IMG/VR virus record: IMGVR_UViG_3300044614_000589
Coordinates: 1 to 26,677 of that record
Strand: one strand, 5' to 3'
Length of the DNA: 26,677 nt
Source: a virus
Shown: piece by piece, positions 1 to 5,857 of the stretch
Position numbering within the stretch: position 1 is the stretch's first letter
Layout of the letters: the number at the start of each line of letters is the position of its first letter
Program-made: the position numbers and the translations under genes
The notes under the pieces: generated by a model
Told to the model about the DNA's origin: nothing
What the model saw: only the letters and a program-made list of their open reading frames with translations
Databases searched by the model: none

Positions 1-7
1 AAGCTAA

Positions 8-544
8 ATGAAGCGCTCCGCCAGTAACTACGGTTGGACCTCTGGTACGCCTGATGAGTTCATGCATAAAATGGACAACCTCAGGCAAGCAGCTAGTATC
101 CTCCTGCGTAAACTAGATGTAAACACCATTGCCTTCAGTGGTAGCTCTGGTTGTGCTGCAGCATTCAGTATTGCCTGTGGTCTCCCCGTAGGTCTATGTT
201 ATGTCCGTAAACCTAGTGAAAAGAGTGAATCCCACGGTAACGAAGTAGAAGCCACTACTGAATTCATGCGATACATTATCGTTGACGACTTTGTCGCTAG
301 CGGTAATACTGTGCGTCGTATTGACAGTGCTATCCGAGAAACAGCTAAACGACTGTACACCAAATACGATGTACCTGTGTGCGTAGGTATCCTGACCTTT
401 GATGGTGCTCGTAACTGTAGTAGTGAACAAATCAACGGTAGCCAAGTACCCCTGTTCAACGCTAACTGGATCTTAGACAAAGAACAAGAAGATCCTAACT
501 GGCAACCTAATCGACCCTACAAAAGTACAGAGGTATTCGCATGA
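8..544 (+). CDS. Phosphoribosyltransferase-like protein
   Basis: 178 aa. The hydrophobic strand followed by VDDFVASGNT (about residues 90-101, acidic pair D93/D94) is the PRPP-binding signature of type I phosphoribosyltransferases. The preceding VRKPSEKSESHG segment (about 66-77) resembles the flexible loop of orotate and adenine phosphoribosyltransferases. The family moves ribose-5-phosphate from PRPP to a base, so a role in phage nucleotide salvage is inferred; the base cannot be told from sequence. The start codon directly follows a TAA that may end an upstream gene cut off by the window. The stop overlaps an ATG at 541. The fold assignment is fairly sure, the substrate unknown. Confidence 0.8.
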   Translation: MKRSASNYGWTSGTPDEFMHKMDNLRQAASILLRKLDVNTIAFSGSSGCAAAFSIACGLPVGLCYVRKPSEKSESHGNEVEATTEFMRYIIVDDFVASGNTVRRIDSAIRETAKRLYTKYDVPVCVGILTFDGARNCSSEQINGSQVPLFNANWILDKEQEDPNWQPNRPYKSTEVFA

Positions 545-579
545 GTAACCATAGAGTTAACACTACGGAGGTTGTATGA
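541..579 (+). other. Possible 12-codon bridging ORF
   Basis: ATG at 541 overlaps the stop of the phosphoribosyltransferase gene as ATGA. The frame reads MSNHRVNTTEVV and stops in a TGA (577-579) that overlaps the next gene's ATG at 576. It could pass ribosomes from one gene to the next by coupling. A good Shine-Dalgarno (CGGAGG, 566-571) for the next gene lies inside it, so it may have no function. Confidence 0.25.
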
Positions 580-863
580 TTGGCCTAACCTTCTACAAGA
601 AAAGTAAAGACAGTAACTACTCATGGTTCGATAGATGCAGCCTTCAGCGACTCTTCTTTCAACTCTCTCAAGCGGTCAACAAACACACAGCGTGGATGCC
701 TGTTGGTATCAGAGCGAAATATATCCAAATCAGAATCGATATGAGGACTGGTGACTTCCTAATCATGGATCAAGCAGGAGAAATTCTAACAGAGCAAGAT
801 CTTAAGAAATTGTTCCCTGATGTAACCGTCTCTGTTCTTCCTGAACAAGGAGCACCTAAATGA
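576..863 (+). CDS. Hypothetical protein (95 aa)
   Basis: I do not recognise a family. The protein has an aromatic and basic N-terminal half (SNYSWFDRCSLQRLFFQLSQ) and a C-terminal half with an FLIMDQAGEILTEQDL stretch like a small alpha/beta fold. It has no signal peptide or membrane segment. The start is supported by GGAGG about 5-6 nt upstream. Its 3' end overlaps the next gene by 4 nt (ATGA), so it belongs to one translational run with the genes on either side. Confidence 0.7.
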   Translation: MIGLTFYKKSKDSNYSWFDRCSLQRLFFQLSQAVNKHTAWMPVGIRAKYIQIRIDMRTGDFLIMDQAGEILTEQDLKKLFPDVTVSVLPEQGAPK

Positions 864-1105
864 AAAACTTCTATATCATTAAGAAAGTCAACATCTTCGG
901 TAAAGACGAAGTTAGCCTCGAAGACGATAGTAACAATCGGCAACAAGCTATCAACATTGCAAAGAAACTCTCCAAAGAACAACCCGGCAGGCAGTTCTTC
1001 GTAGCAGAAGTCAAAGGAGTAGCTGAAACAGTAATCCCTGATGCTCAATACAGAGAAATCGATGTTGATGCTAATCAAATTCTCTTCAAGGAACTCTTCA
1101 AATGA
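860..1105 (+). CDS. Hypothetical protein (81 aa)
   Basis: Unrecognised small soluble protein, mostly charged, with an amphipathic helix around residues 26-42 (NRQQAINIAKKLSKEQPG) between predicted strands. A Shine-Dalgarno AAGGAG lies about 8 nt before the ATG, inside the upstream gene. It overlaps its neighbours by 4 nt on both sides, which supports co-translation. No catalytic motif is visible. Confidence 0.7.
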   Translation: MKNFYIIKKVNIFGKDEVSLEDDSNNRQQAINIAKKLSKEQPGRQFFVAEVKGVAETVIPDAQYREIDVDANQILFKELFK

Positions 1106-1590
1106 TCGATCTCATTATCCATTCCACTATGTTTCCCCGTAAAGACCTCTGTAAGATCATCAAAGAATACGGAGTCCCTATCGAATTCTTTGAAGACACC
1201 CTCAATAAAATCAAAAAAGATCTCAAACAAGGTAAAACTAGTGGTTACCTGTGTCTTGCAATCACGTCAGAACGAGGTAAGACTTATGAGCCTACCTTTA
1301 GAGCTCATTTAAAATGCATGAAATGGATCATTCGAGAGCTCCTCGACGAAGATGGTCCTCGTTGCTCTACACTCGAAGGATATCTCGTCAGGCATAATCA
1401 TGTCCTCCTTGAGGATGTCTTCAAAACAGACTACTATAACTTTCGTAATCTTCGAGTTCAATGGATTGACTCTATGCTAGATGTCATTGATGCTCAAAAG
1501 AAAATCAACAAAGCTTATGAAATGCCTGTTGTTGGTCGGCTTGTTGCTAAGTACTTGAAGTTTAAATACAAAAACCTTCCGGTAATTTAG
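1102..1590 (+). CDS. Hypothetical protein (162 aa)
   Basis: Unrecognised soluble protein with a mixed helical pattern, a Lys-rich stretch at 37-47 (NKIKKDLKQGK) and a basic C-terminus (VAKYLKFKYKN). Four cysteines are scattered without a zinc-site spacing. It is the last gene of the left-hand + strand run and is followed by an AT-rich non-coding gap facing a minus-strand gene. AAGGAA about 10 nt upstream of its ATG can serve as the ribosome site. Confidence 0.7.
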   Translation: MIDLIIHSTMFPRKDLCKIIKEYGVPIEFFEDTLNKIKKDLKQGKTSGYLCLAITSERGKTYEPTFRAHLKCMKWIIRELLDEDGPRCSTLEGYLVRHNHVLLEDVFKTDYYNFRNLRVQWIDSMLDVIDAQKKINKAYEMPVVGRLVAKYLKFKYKNLPVI

Positions 1591-1611
1591 CTTCGCCGGC
1601 CGTAGGTCGTA

Positions 1612-1631
1612 GCAGGCCCCTAAAGAGAGTA
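1612..1631 (+). promoter_or_regulatory. Phage RNA polymerase promoter-like element
   Basis: GCAGGCCCCTAAAGAGAG. It shares a 9-nt block GCAGGCCCC and an A/T-rich purine continuation with sites at 12937 and 26227, and with 24027 at one mismatch. The CCTAAAGAGAG part resembles the T3 promoter core CACTAAAGGGAG, so this is inferred to be a promoter for the T7-type polymerase encoded here. It points rightward into a non-coding gap that ends in a terminator hairpin. Confidence 0.5.
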
Positions 1632-1757
1632 TACCTTAAAGAATTAATTAAGTAGATTAATAACAAAGAACTAACTACTAATTAAGTAGATACCTTTAAG
1701 GTAGTTCTAACATAAAGAACAACAACTAACTATATCCCTTTAGGGATCATAAATAAT
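1621..1757. other. AT-rich repeat region, candidate replication origin or small RNA
   Basis: By my count 34 of 137 bases are G or C (about 25%). The region holds an inverted repeat TACCTTAAAG (1632-1641) / CTTTAAGGTA (1694-1703), a repeated TAATTAAGTAGAT block, a small hairpin CTACT-AATTA-AGTAG and ATCCCT..AGGGAT. No gene is visible. In T7 the primary origin is tandem phage promoters followed by an AT-rich stretch, and a promoter-like element lies immediately left here. Alternatively, a short RNA of about 165 nt could run from that element to the terminator at 1758. Confidence 0.35.
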
Positions 1758-1788
1758 AAAGGAACCCTTATACTTTAAGAGTTCCTTT
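1758..1788. terminator. Bidirectional terminator between convergent genes
   Basis: A 13-bp stem with one C/A mismatch (AAAGGAACCCTTA / TAAGAGTTCCTTT) and a 5-nt loop TACTT. It lies between the 3' ends of the left + strand run and the minus-strand gene. On the minus strand the stem is followed by TTTATTATTT. On the + strand the T run is short. The position between converging genes supports termination from both sides. Confidence 0.6.
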
Positions 1789-1805
1789 AATTATTCCTTC
1801 AAAGA

Positions 1806-2321
1806 CTACTGAAGAGATTCTACCTTAGGTAGCTTCATCAATGCGTCTTTAGGCATTAGTCCTTCTTCAGCTAGCTTCTGTGCTAGTTCTTCATCAGTGA
1901 GATCCCTTGTCTTGTCTGTCACAACCTTCTCTACACGTTGTAGTTTAGGTTTCTCGTATTCAGCAAGCTCTTTAGCCCACCTAGCGGCTGTCTCATAATC
2001 GTTTTCCTGTAGAGCAAGGTGAATACACATGCGAATAACATCAATAGCACTCAATTCAGGAATATCTTTAAGTACCTTCTGATACGCTTTAGCGTTCCTC
2101 TTGAAGTTCCTCTGTAGCTGCTTATCCAGCAACATTGTTTCAGCTTGTTTCTGCCTACCCAACTTCCTACCTTCAGGAGTAAAAGCCCTAAGCTGCATTA
2201 GAGACCTTTCTTTCGGTGTAAGCTCACTCTCCGGCTTATCAAAGACGAATTGTCTATTGTCTTCTGTAGTTGGAGCAGTGTTATTCCTTTTAATCTTTGT
2301 TGGTTTAGTAATTCCTGTCAT
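1806..2321 (-). CDS. Possible small terminase subunit-like protein
   Basis: 171 aa, the only convincing gene on the minus strand. The N-terminus is basic and probably disordered (TKPTKIKRNN), followed by a helical domain and an ARWAKELAEYEKPKLQRVE segment. That segment resembles the helix-plus-'Y..PKL..VE' end of phage small terminase proteins. Small terminases recognise phage DNA and regulate the packaging motor, but no large subunit is in this window to confirm the call. The start has AAGGA upstream on its strand. It is divergent from SSB and convergent with the left run. It could instead be an unrelated DNA-binding protein. Confidence 0.5.
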   Translation of the reverse strand: MTGITKPTKIKRNNTAPTTEDNRQFVFDKPESELTPKERSLMQLRAFTPEGRKLGRQKQAETMLLDKQLQRNFKRNAKAYQKVLKDIPELSAIDVIRMCIHLALQENDYETAARWAKELAEYEKPKLQRVEKVVTDKTRDLTDEELAQKLAEEGLMPKDALMKLPKVESLQ

Positions 2322-2393
2322 TTAACCTATCCTTATAGATGAATGTTCCACAAGGAACTCTCTATAGGGACCACCTACTAGGACACATACATC
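2322..2393. promoter_or_regulatory. Divergent control region with T7-like promoter before SSB
   Basis: This 72-bp gap separates the minus-strand gene from SSB. CTCTCTATAGGGACC (2358-2372) is close to the T7 core CTCACTATAGGGA and points toward SSB. Just upstream is an inverted repeat GTTCC-ACAA-GGAAC (2345-2358). The upstream half does not match the GCAGGCCCC elements elsewhere, so polymerase specificity is uncertain. The minus-strand gene's AAGGA ribosome site also lies here. Confidence 0.45.
2378..2393 (+). promoter_or_regulatory. GGACACA-type translation leader (copy 1)
   Basis: CTAGGACACATACATC directly before the SSB ATG. It belongs to a family of five leaders (also before 3173, 4340, 8770 and 24515) of the form AGGACACA(CA)TATATC-ATG. 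AGGA would be the Shine-Dalgarno with a spacer of 10 nt here. Confidence 0.55.
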
Positions 2394-3047
2394 ATGGCTA
2401 ACGAAATCCGTAACGAAATCATCAAAAACGTCAAACTGTTCTGGGCCAAGCTCGACAAGCCCGTTGATCCCTTCGGTACCCTTCAGTGGGAACTCCAAGT
2501 CCGCTTCGGTAAAGATCGTGTTGAAGAAATGGAGCAATATGGCACCGTCAAACCCGTCAAAGACGAGAAAGGTGTCTTCCAACTGAACCTCAAAAAGAAA
2601 GCTGTTAAAGCCGACGGTGATGCTGCCGTCAAACCCGCTGTTGTCAATCGTGCTGGTGAAGCCATTGACCCGAAAACCCTCGGTAATGGTTCCGAAGGTA
2701 ACGTGAAGGTCATGCTCAAAGACTACGAGATCAAAGGCCCGAAAGGGAACGTCACCAAGCGTGGTACCAGTGTGATGCTCAGTGCTGTTCAAGTCACCAA
2801 GCTCATTAAGTACGAGCCGAAAGGTGGCGTTGACTTCGACTTCGAAGATGTGGAAGACGAAGAGATCCCCGAAGAAAACTTCACCGATGAAGCTGACGAC
2901 GAGCAAGAAGAAGCTCCTGCCCCTAAGCGTACTACTAAAAAGCCTGCTGCTAAGCCTGCAGCCAAAGCTCCGGTGAAAGCTGCTGCTAAAAAGCCTGCCG
3001 GTCGTCCCCGTAAGAATCAAATGGAAGATGACGACATCCCGTTCTAA
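2394..3047 (+). CDS. Single-stranded DNA-binding protein, T7 gp2.5-like
   Basis: 217 aa. Residues 1-140 look like an OB-fold core as in phage SSBs (KNVKLFWAKLDKP near the start; GNVKVMLKDYEI and VTKLIKY in the second half). A Lys/Ala/Pro linker follows (about 170-208), then the acidic-aromatic tip EDDDIPF at the C-terminus, nearly identical to the tip through which bacterial SSB and T7 gp2.5 contact replisome partners. It would coat single strands and recruit polymerase and primase-helicase. The linker is odd: it is histone H1-like and contains an AT-hook-like PAGRPRKN just before the tip. The gene has its own promoter-like site and a strong terminator. Confidence 0.85.
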   Translation: MANEIRNEIIKNVKLFWAKLDKPVDPFGTLQWELQVRFGKDRVEEMEQYGTVKPVKDEKGVFQLNLKKKAVKADGDAAVKPAVVNRAGEAIDPKTLGNGSEGNVKVMLKDYEIKGPKGNVTKRGTSVMLSAVQVTKLIKYEPKGGVDFDFEDVEDEEIPEENFTDEADDEQEEAPAPKRTTKKPAAKPAAKAPVKAAAKKPAGRPRKNQMEDDDIPF

Positions 3048-3084
3048 CCTGTATTAAGAAGTTTGTATTAAGCTCCCACCTAGA

Positions 3085-3145
3085 AGGAGCCGGTAAGAGT
3101 ATCCCTATATAACCCCATATAGAGCTCTTCCGGCTCCTCTTTTTT
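3085..3145 (+). terminator. Rho-independent terminator after SSB
   Basis: The outer stem pairs AGGAGCCGG(T)AAGAG (3085-3099) with CTCTTCCGGCTCCT (3125-3138), with one bulged T, followed by a run of T (3140-3145). Nested inside is a second perfect stem CTATAT (3105-3110) / ATATAG (3117-3122) with an AACCCC loop. The long GC-rich stem plus T tract makes intrinsic termination very likely. Confidence 0.8.
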
Positions 3146-3154
3146 CCATTTCAT

Positions 3155-3172
3155 TAAGGACACACATATATC
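3155..3172 (+). promoter_or_regulatory. GGACACA-type translation leader (copy 2)
   Basis: TAAGGACACACATATATC immediately before the ATG at 3173. It is identical, including the ATG (21 nt), to the leader before 4340. The AGGA-to-ATG spacer is 12 nt, longer than usual. Confidence 0.6.
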
Positions 3173-3940
3173 ATGCGCAAAAACCTCCTTATCTCGTTGA
3201 TTTCTATCGCCTTTGCTACGGCTTACGCTACTAGTGCCCAAGCTACCAACAAGCCGCCTGTTCAAACGACCCCTACCGTTACCAGCACCAACAGCAACCG
3301 TGTGGATAGCACCAATACGAACCTGAATGCCAACCACAATGCTAACAGTAATACTAATAGCAACACTAATTCTAGTCAGTCCAATTCTGCTGCTATTGCT
3401 GGCAGCCTTAGTAATTCTGTTTCTGCCGTCCGTAATAACGTTCGTATCGATAACGATAGCTCTGCTCGGAGCAATAGTGTTGCTACTGGCGGCAATTCCA
3501 ATAGCCGTTCTAGTGCTACTGGAGGACAAGCTACCTCGCAAGCTTCGACTGGCTCTTCGCAAGCTCAAACCGGCGATCAAGCTGTAACCGTCAACAACAC
3601 CACTGTCAACAGCCAACCCGATGATATCCGCATCCGCAATACTCCCAACGCCAGTGCGTGGGCCGCTGCCCCTTCCGCTACCTGTATCGTTACCGGCGGA
3701 GCGGGTGTTGCAATTCCCGGCTTCGGAGGTTCCGTTTCGGGAGGTCAAGTTGATGAAGGTTGTACTGCCCGTGAAAACGCTCGTATCCTGATGAGCATCC
3801 AGCCGCAAGCTGCCCTTCGAGTCCTCTGCGAAGCTGACATCAGGGTCGCCCGTAATGTCGCTGAGTGTGCTGACATTGCAGAGCGTCTTAAGCAAGAGAA
3901 AACTCGTGTAACTCACGGTATCACCCACATTCAAAACTAA
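3173..3940 (+). CDS. Secreted Asn/Ser/Thr-rich protein
   Basis: 255 aa. An N-terminal Sec signal peptide (KNLLISLISIAFATAYA, cleavage likely after SAQA at 24) leads into about 130 residues dominated by Asn, Ser, Thr, Gln and Ala with no clear fold. A conserved-looking C-terminal domain (about 165-250) follows, with four cysteines and a GG-rich stretch ending in GCTARENARIL. I know this C-terminal pattern from exported proteins of other phages and prophages, of unknown function. It should sit in the periplasm or at the envelope. It starts a run of envelope proteins and carries the repeated GGACACA leader, so strong expression is plausible. Confidence 0.75.
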   Translation: MRKNLLISLISIAFATAYATSAQATNKPPVQTTPTVTSTNSNRVDSTNTNLNANHNANSNTNSNTNSSQSNSAAIAGSLSNSVSAVRNNVRIDNDSSARSNSVATGGNSNSRSSATGGQATSQASTGSSQAQTGDQAVTVNNTTVNSQPDDIRIRNTPNASAWAAAPSATCIVTGGAGVAIPGFGGSVSGGQVDEGCTARENARILMSIQPQAALRVLCEADIRVARNVAECADIAERLKQEKTRVTHGITHIQN

Positions 3941-3944
3941 TAAC

Positions 3945-4166
3945 ATGACTAAAGTAGAAGTTCGTGTAGAAAAACGTTGGAGCTATAAAGAAAAACAAGA
4001 AGTGTTTGCTCCCTTCATTAACAACTGGAATGTGTGGGAATTCAATAAAGACGAATGGACACCTAACGTTCAACGCGCGATCCTCTACGCCTACCAACTC
4101 GGGCGTGAACACCAAAGTGCCCTTGCGCCCGAAGTCCCTCAAGTGCCTAGGAAATGGCCTAAATGA
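3945..4166 (+). CDS. Hypothetical protein (73 aa)
   Basis: Unrecognised small soluble protein. The N-terminus is charged (VEVRVEKRWSYKEKQE), the middle rich in Trp and Asn (NNWNVWEFNKDEW), the end Pro-rich (APEVPQVPRKWPK). It follows the secreted protein by 4 nt without a clear Shine-Dalgarno, so re-initiation is likely. It overlaps the next small ORF by 4 nt. Confidence 0.6.
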   Translation: MTKVEVRVEKRWSYKEKQEVFAPFINNWNVWEFNKDEWTPNVQRAILYAYQLGREHQSALAPEVPQVPRKWPK

Positions 4167-4324
4167 CCGCAACTATCACTACTATGTGGCTGCTTGTTAT
4201 TGCTAGCTCCCCTATGCAATCCCGTGAGTTTAAAACACAAACAGACTGCGAGCAAGTGCTGTCATTCCTGCTAAAAAGAAGTGTTAGCCCCGGTTACATT
4301 AAATGTTTTGAAATCCAAAAGTAA
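4163..4324 (+). CDS. Small exported two-cysteine protein (53 aa)
   Basis: Starts MTATITTMWLLVIASSPM, a short hydrophobic signal-like segment, then a mature part of about 33 residues with two cysteines (TDCEQ and IKCFE) that could form a disulphide in the periplasm. ATG overlaps the upstream stop (ATGA). Its stop lies inside the GGACACA leader of the next gene. The compact layout and signal-like start support a real gene; function unknown. Confidence 0.55.
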   Translation: MTATITTMWLLVIASSPMQSREFKTQTDCEQVLSFLLKRSVSPGYIKCFEIQK

Positions 4325-4339
4325 GGACACACATATATC
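4322..4339 (+). promoter_or_regulatory. GGACACA-type translation leader (copy 3)
   Basis: TAAGGACACACATATATC before the ATG at 4340, an exact copy of the leader before 3173. The TAA at its left end is also the stop codon of the preceding small ORF. Confidence 0.6.
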
Positions 4340-4651
4340 ATGACCGAATTCAACATCCGTGCTTACGACCAAAGCAACATTGAAATTCCTGTTGCTAAAG
4401 ATCGCTTCGGTAAGCAACTCTATGTCGGTGACATCATTGCTCTGCCGCAACGTCAAAGCAGCAGCCTTTGGATGAACCACTACGAAGTCATTGAGACCTA
4501 CAAACCGTCTCGTCACGGTGAAAAGCGTATGCTTGCTAAAATTGTCAGTAGCCGTCGTGGTGCTGTCAATACCTACGTCTACCTTAGCCTCTATAAAATC
4601 CATCGCGATGGTCTCCTTAGCTCGCACACTGCTATCCAACAAGCCGTCTAA
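4340..4651 (+). CDS. Hypothetical protein (103 aa)
   Basis: Unrecognised. The RFGKQLYVGDIIALPQ segment (about 22-37) looks like the start of a small beta-barrel of the kind seen in many phage accessory proteins. It is soluble and basic, with no signal peptide. The repeated GGACACA leader fixes the start. Confidence 0.7.
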   Translation: MTEFNIRAYDQSNIEIPVAKDRFGKQLYVGDIIALPQRQSSSLWMNHYEVIETYKPSRHGEKRMLAKIVSSRRGAVNTYVYLSLYKIHRDGLLSSHTAIQQAV

Positions 4652-4652
4652 T

Positions 4653-4859
4653 ATGACCCTCTATCGTATTAAAGACGTCACCACCGGTGCTTACTACGGT
4701 GGATACGACAACCCCACTAAATGCTTTAACACTATTAGTGGCGCTAAAAGCTACCTTGGTTCTATGCTTAAAGACAGGCAACGATACCCTTGGTTGTACA
4801 AAGACGCTGAGTTTCAAATCGAAGAACACGCTCTTACACTTGTTAAAGTGATTAAATAA
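4653..4859 (+). CDS. Hypothetical protein (68 aa)
   Basis: MTLYRIKDVTTGAYYGGYDN and then an amphipathic helix and a beta-rich end (FQIEEHALTLVKVIK). Soluble, no known motif. The frame is open further upstream, but this ATG, 1 nt after the preceding stop, is the sensible start; the longer version would run inside the upstream gene. The stop TAA overlaps the next ATG (TAATG). Confidence 0.6.
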   Translation: MTLYRIKDVTTGAYYGGYDNPTKCFNTISGAKSYLGSMLKDRQRYPWLYKDAEFQIEEHALTLVKVIK

Positions 4860-4942
4860 TGCCTCCCGCAATGTTCGCTGGTTTCTGCTCTGCATTCGTT
4901 ATTGTGTGGGGTGCATACACTATCTTCGAATATTTCTTCTAA
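4859..4942 (+). CDS. 27-aa membrane peptide
   Basis: Reads MPPAMFAGFCSAFVIVWGAY then TIFEYFF: essentially one membrane helix. The start overlaps the preceding stop (TAATG) and the stop lies 9 nt before the next gene's ATG, so it is packed like a real phage gene. Very short, so chance cannot be excluded. Function unknown. Confidence 0.4.
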   Translation: MPPAMFAGFCSAFVIVWGAYTIFEYFF

Positions 4943-4951
4943 AGGGTAATC

Positions 4952-5413
4952 ATGCAGCGATTCCATCGTACGCCACGAGCGCGGCTTTGCCGAAACCTCC
5001 TTGCACTCATTATCGGCTTGGCACTCGGTGGTTTCGCCGCGTGTAGTGCCGCCCAAGAACGTAGTATTGTCATCCACGGGTTCTCCTACCACAGCATCAA
5101 CAACAGCAGCTACAACAACGTCAACCCCGGTATTGCCTACAAGCACTCCAATAACGTCATTGTCGGTGTCTTGAAAAACTCCTACAGTGACCCGACTGTT
5201 TACCTTGGATACGTCTACCAACATAATGACTTCTTTTCAATTACACTTGGCGGTGCAGTCGGTTATGAAGAAGCTCCTGTCATGCCCCTCGTCGCTGCCA
5301 CCGCAAGCTTCCCTCTGGCTAATCGTCTACGGTTTAATGTCAGCACTCTTCCTATGCGTGCTGATGGCCGCATTGGTGTTGTCCTTCATTCTGGCTTGGA
5401 GTACCGCTTCTAA
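4952..5413 (+). CDS. Predicted outer-membrane beta-barrel protein
   Basis: 153 aa. The basic N-terminus and hydrophobic segment (LLALIIGLALGGFAAC) form a signal peptide; cleavage after SAA is likely, though FAAC might act as a weak lipobox. The mature part alternates short strands and turns (HGFSYHS, NPGIAYKHSNNVIVGVLKNSY, VYLGYVYQ, SITLGGAVGYEEAP) and ends GLEYRF. A C-terminal aromatic of this kind is the outer-membrane insertion signal. The NPG..Y / VGV.KNSY pattern resembles a widespread proteobacterial barrel family. On a phage it might alter the host surface or block further infection; that is inference. Confidence 0.7.
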   Translation: MQRFHRTPRARLCRNLLALIIGLALGGFAACSAAQERSIVIHGFSYHSINNSSYNNVNPGIAYKHSNNVIVGVLKNSYSDPTVYLGYVYQHNDFFSITLGGAVGYEEAPVMPLVAATASFPLANRLRFNVSTLPMRADGRIGVVLHSGLEYRF

Positions 5414-5619
5414 TGGATAAACTCCTACACCTCATTGTTGGCGCTATAATCGCTGGAACTCCCATCAAAGCTGAATACGCTATGGGCCTAGTCCTTGTTG
5501 CTGCTGTCGGTAAAGAAATCTACGACCATAAATCAGGTCGTGGTACTAAAGATCCCTTCGATACCCTCGCCACTGTAGCAGGTGGCATCCCTATCTTTGT
5601 CTACCGAATGGAGTTCTAA
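5413..5619 (+). CDS. Small membrane protein, YfiM-like pattern
   Basis: 68 aa. DKLLHLIVGAIIAG at the start, a hydrophobic middle, then VGKEIYDHKSGRGTKDPFDT and a final hydrophobic TLATVAGGIPIFVY. The order 'DK..H..G..I', 'GKE.YD', 'D..DT.A...GG' is like the YfiM/DUF2279 family of small envelope proteins, of unknown role. One or two membrane segments. The ATG overlaps the stop of the barrel gene (TAATG), suggesting coupled synthesis with it. Confidence 0.6.
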   Translation: MDKLLHLIVGAIIAGTPIKAEYAMGLVLVAAVGKEIYDHKSGRGTKDPFDTLATVAGGIPIFVYRMEF

Positions 5620-5620
5620 T

Positions 5621-5857
5621 ATGAAAATCGAAATCAAAGAACCTAAGTTTAGCCCCATCACCATTACCCTCGAACGAGTCGAAGAAGCAGCCATCCTTGC
5701 GTGGCTCATTGGCCACACCACTCCTGGAGAAAGAAAGCGAGGTGTTGATACTTACTACGGTATGTATGCAAGCAAAGTAGACGAAGAACCCTTCACTGCT
5801 CTGTATGGTAAACTTAATAGTCAAGTCCTCAGGCACAAAGATGAATCAAAATCGTAA
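5621..5857 (+). CDS. Hypothetical protein (78 aa)
   Basis: MKIEIKEPKFSPITITLERV then a helix (EEAAILAWLIGHTT) and a Tyr-rich stretch (DTYYGMYASKV). Soluble, no known motif. An upstream in-frame extension exists but lies inside the preceding gene; ATG 5621, about 8 nt after GGAG, is preferred. The last 17 nt overlap the start of the next gene. Confidence 0.6.
   Translation: MKIEIKEPKFSPITITLERVEEAAILAWLIGHTTPGERKRGVDTYYGMYASKVDEEPFTALYGKLNSQVLRHKDESKS

Noticed and set aside
3071-3090. Alternative pairing AGCTCC / GGAGC that could compete with the SSB terminator
   Set aside because: Only five pairs against a 14-bp terminator stem; too weak to propose as an antiterminator.
3080-3946. Minus-strand frame opposite the secreted Asn/Ser/Thr-rich protein
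   Set aside because: Low-complexity Ser/Arg/Ile sequence produced by the repetitive sense gene; it also runs through the strong terminator hairpin.
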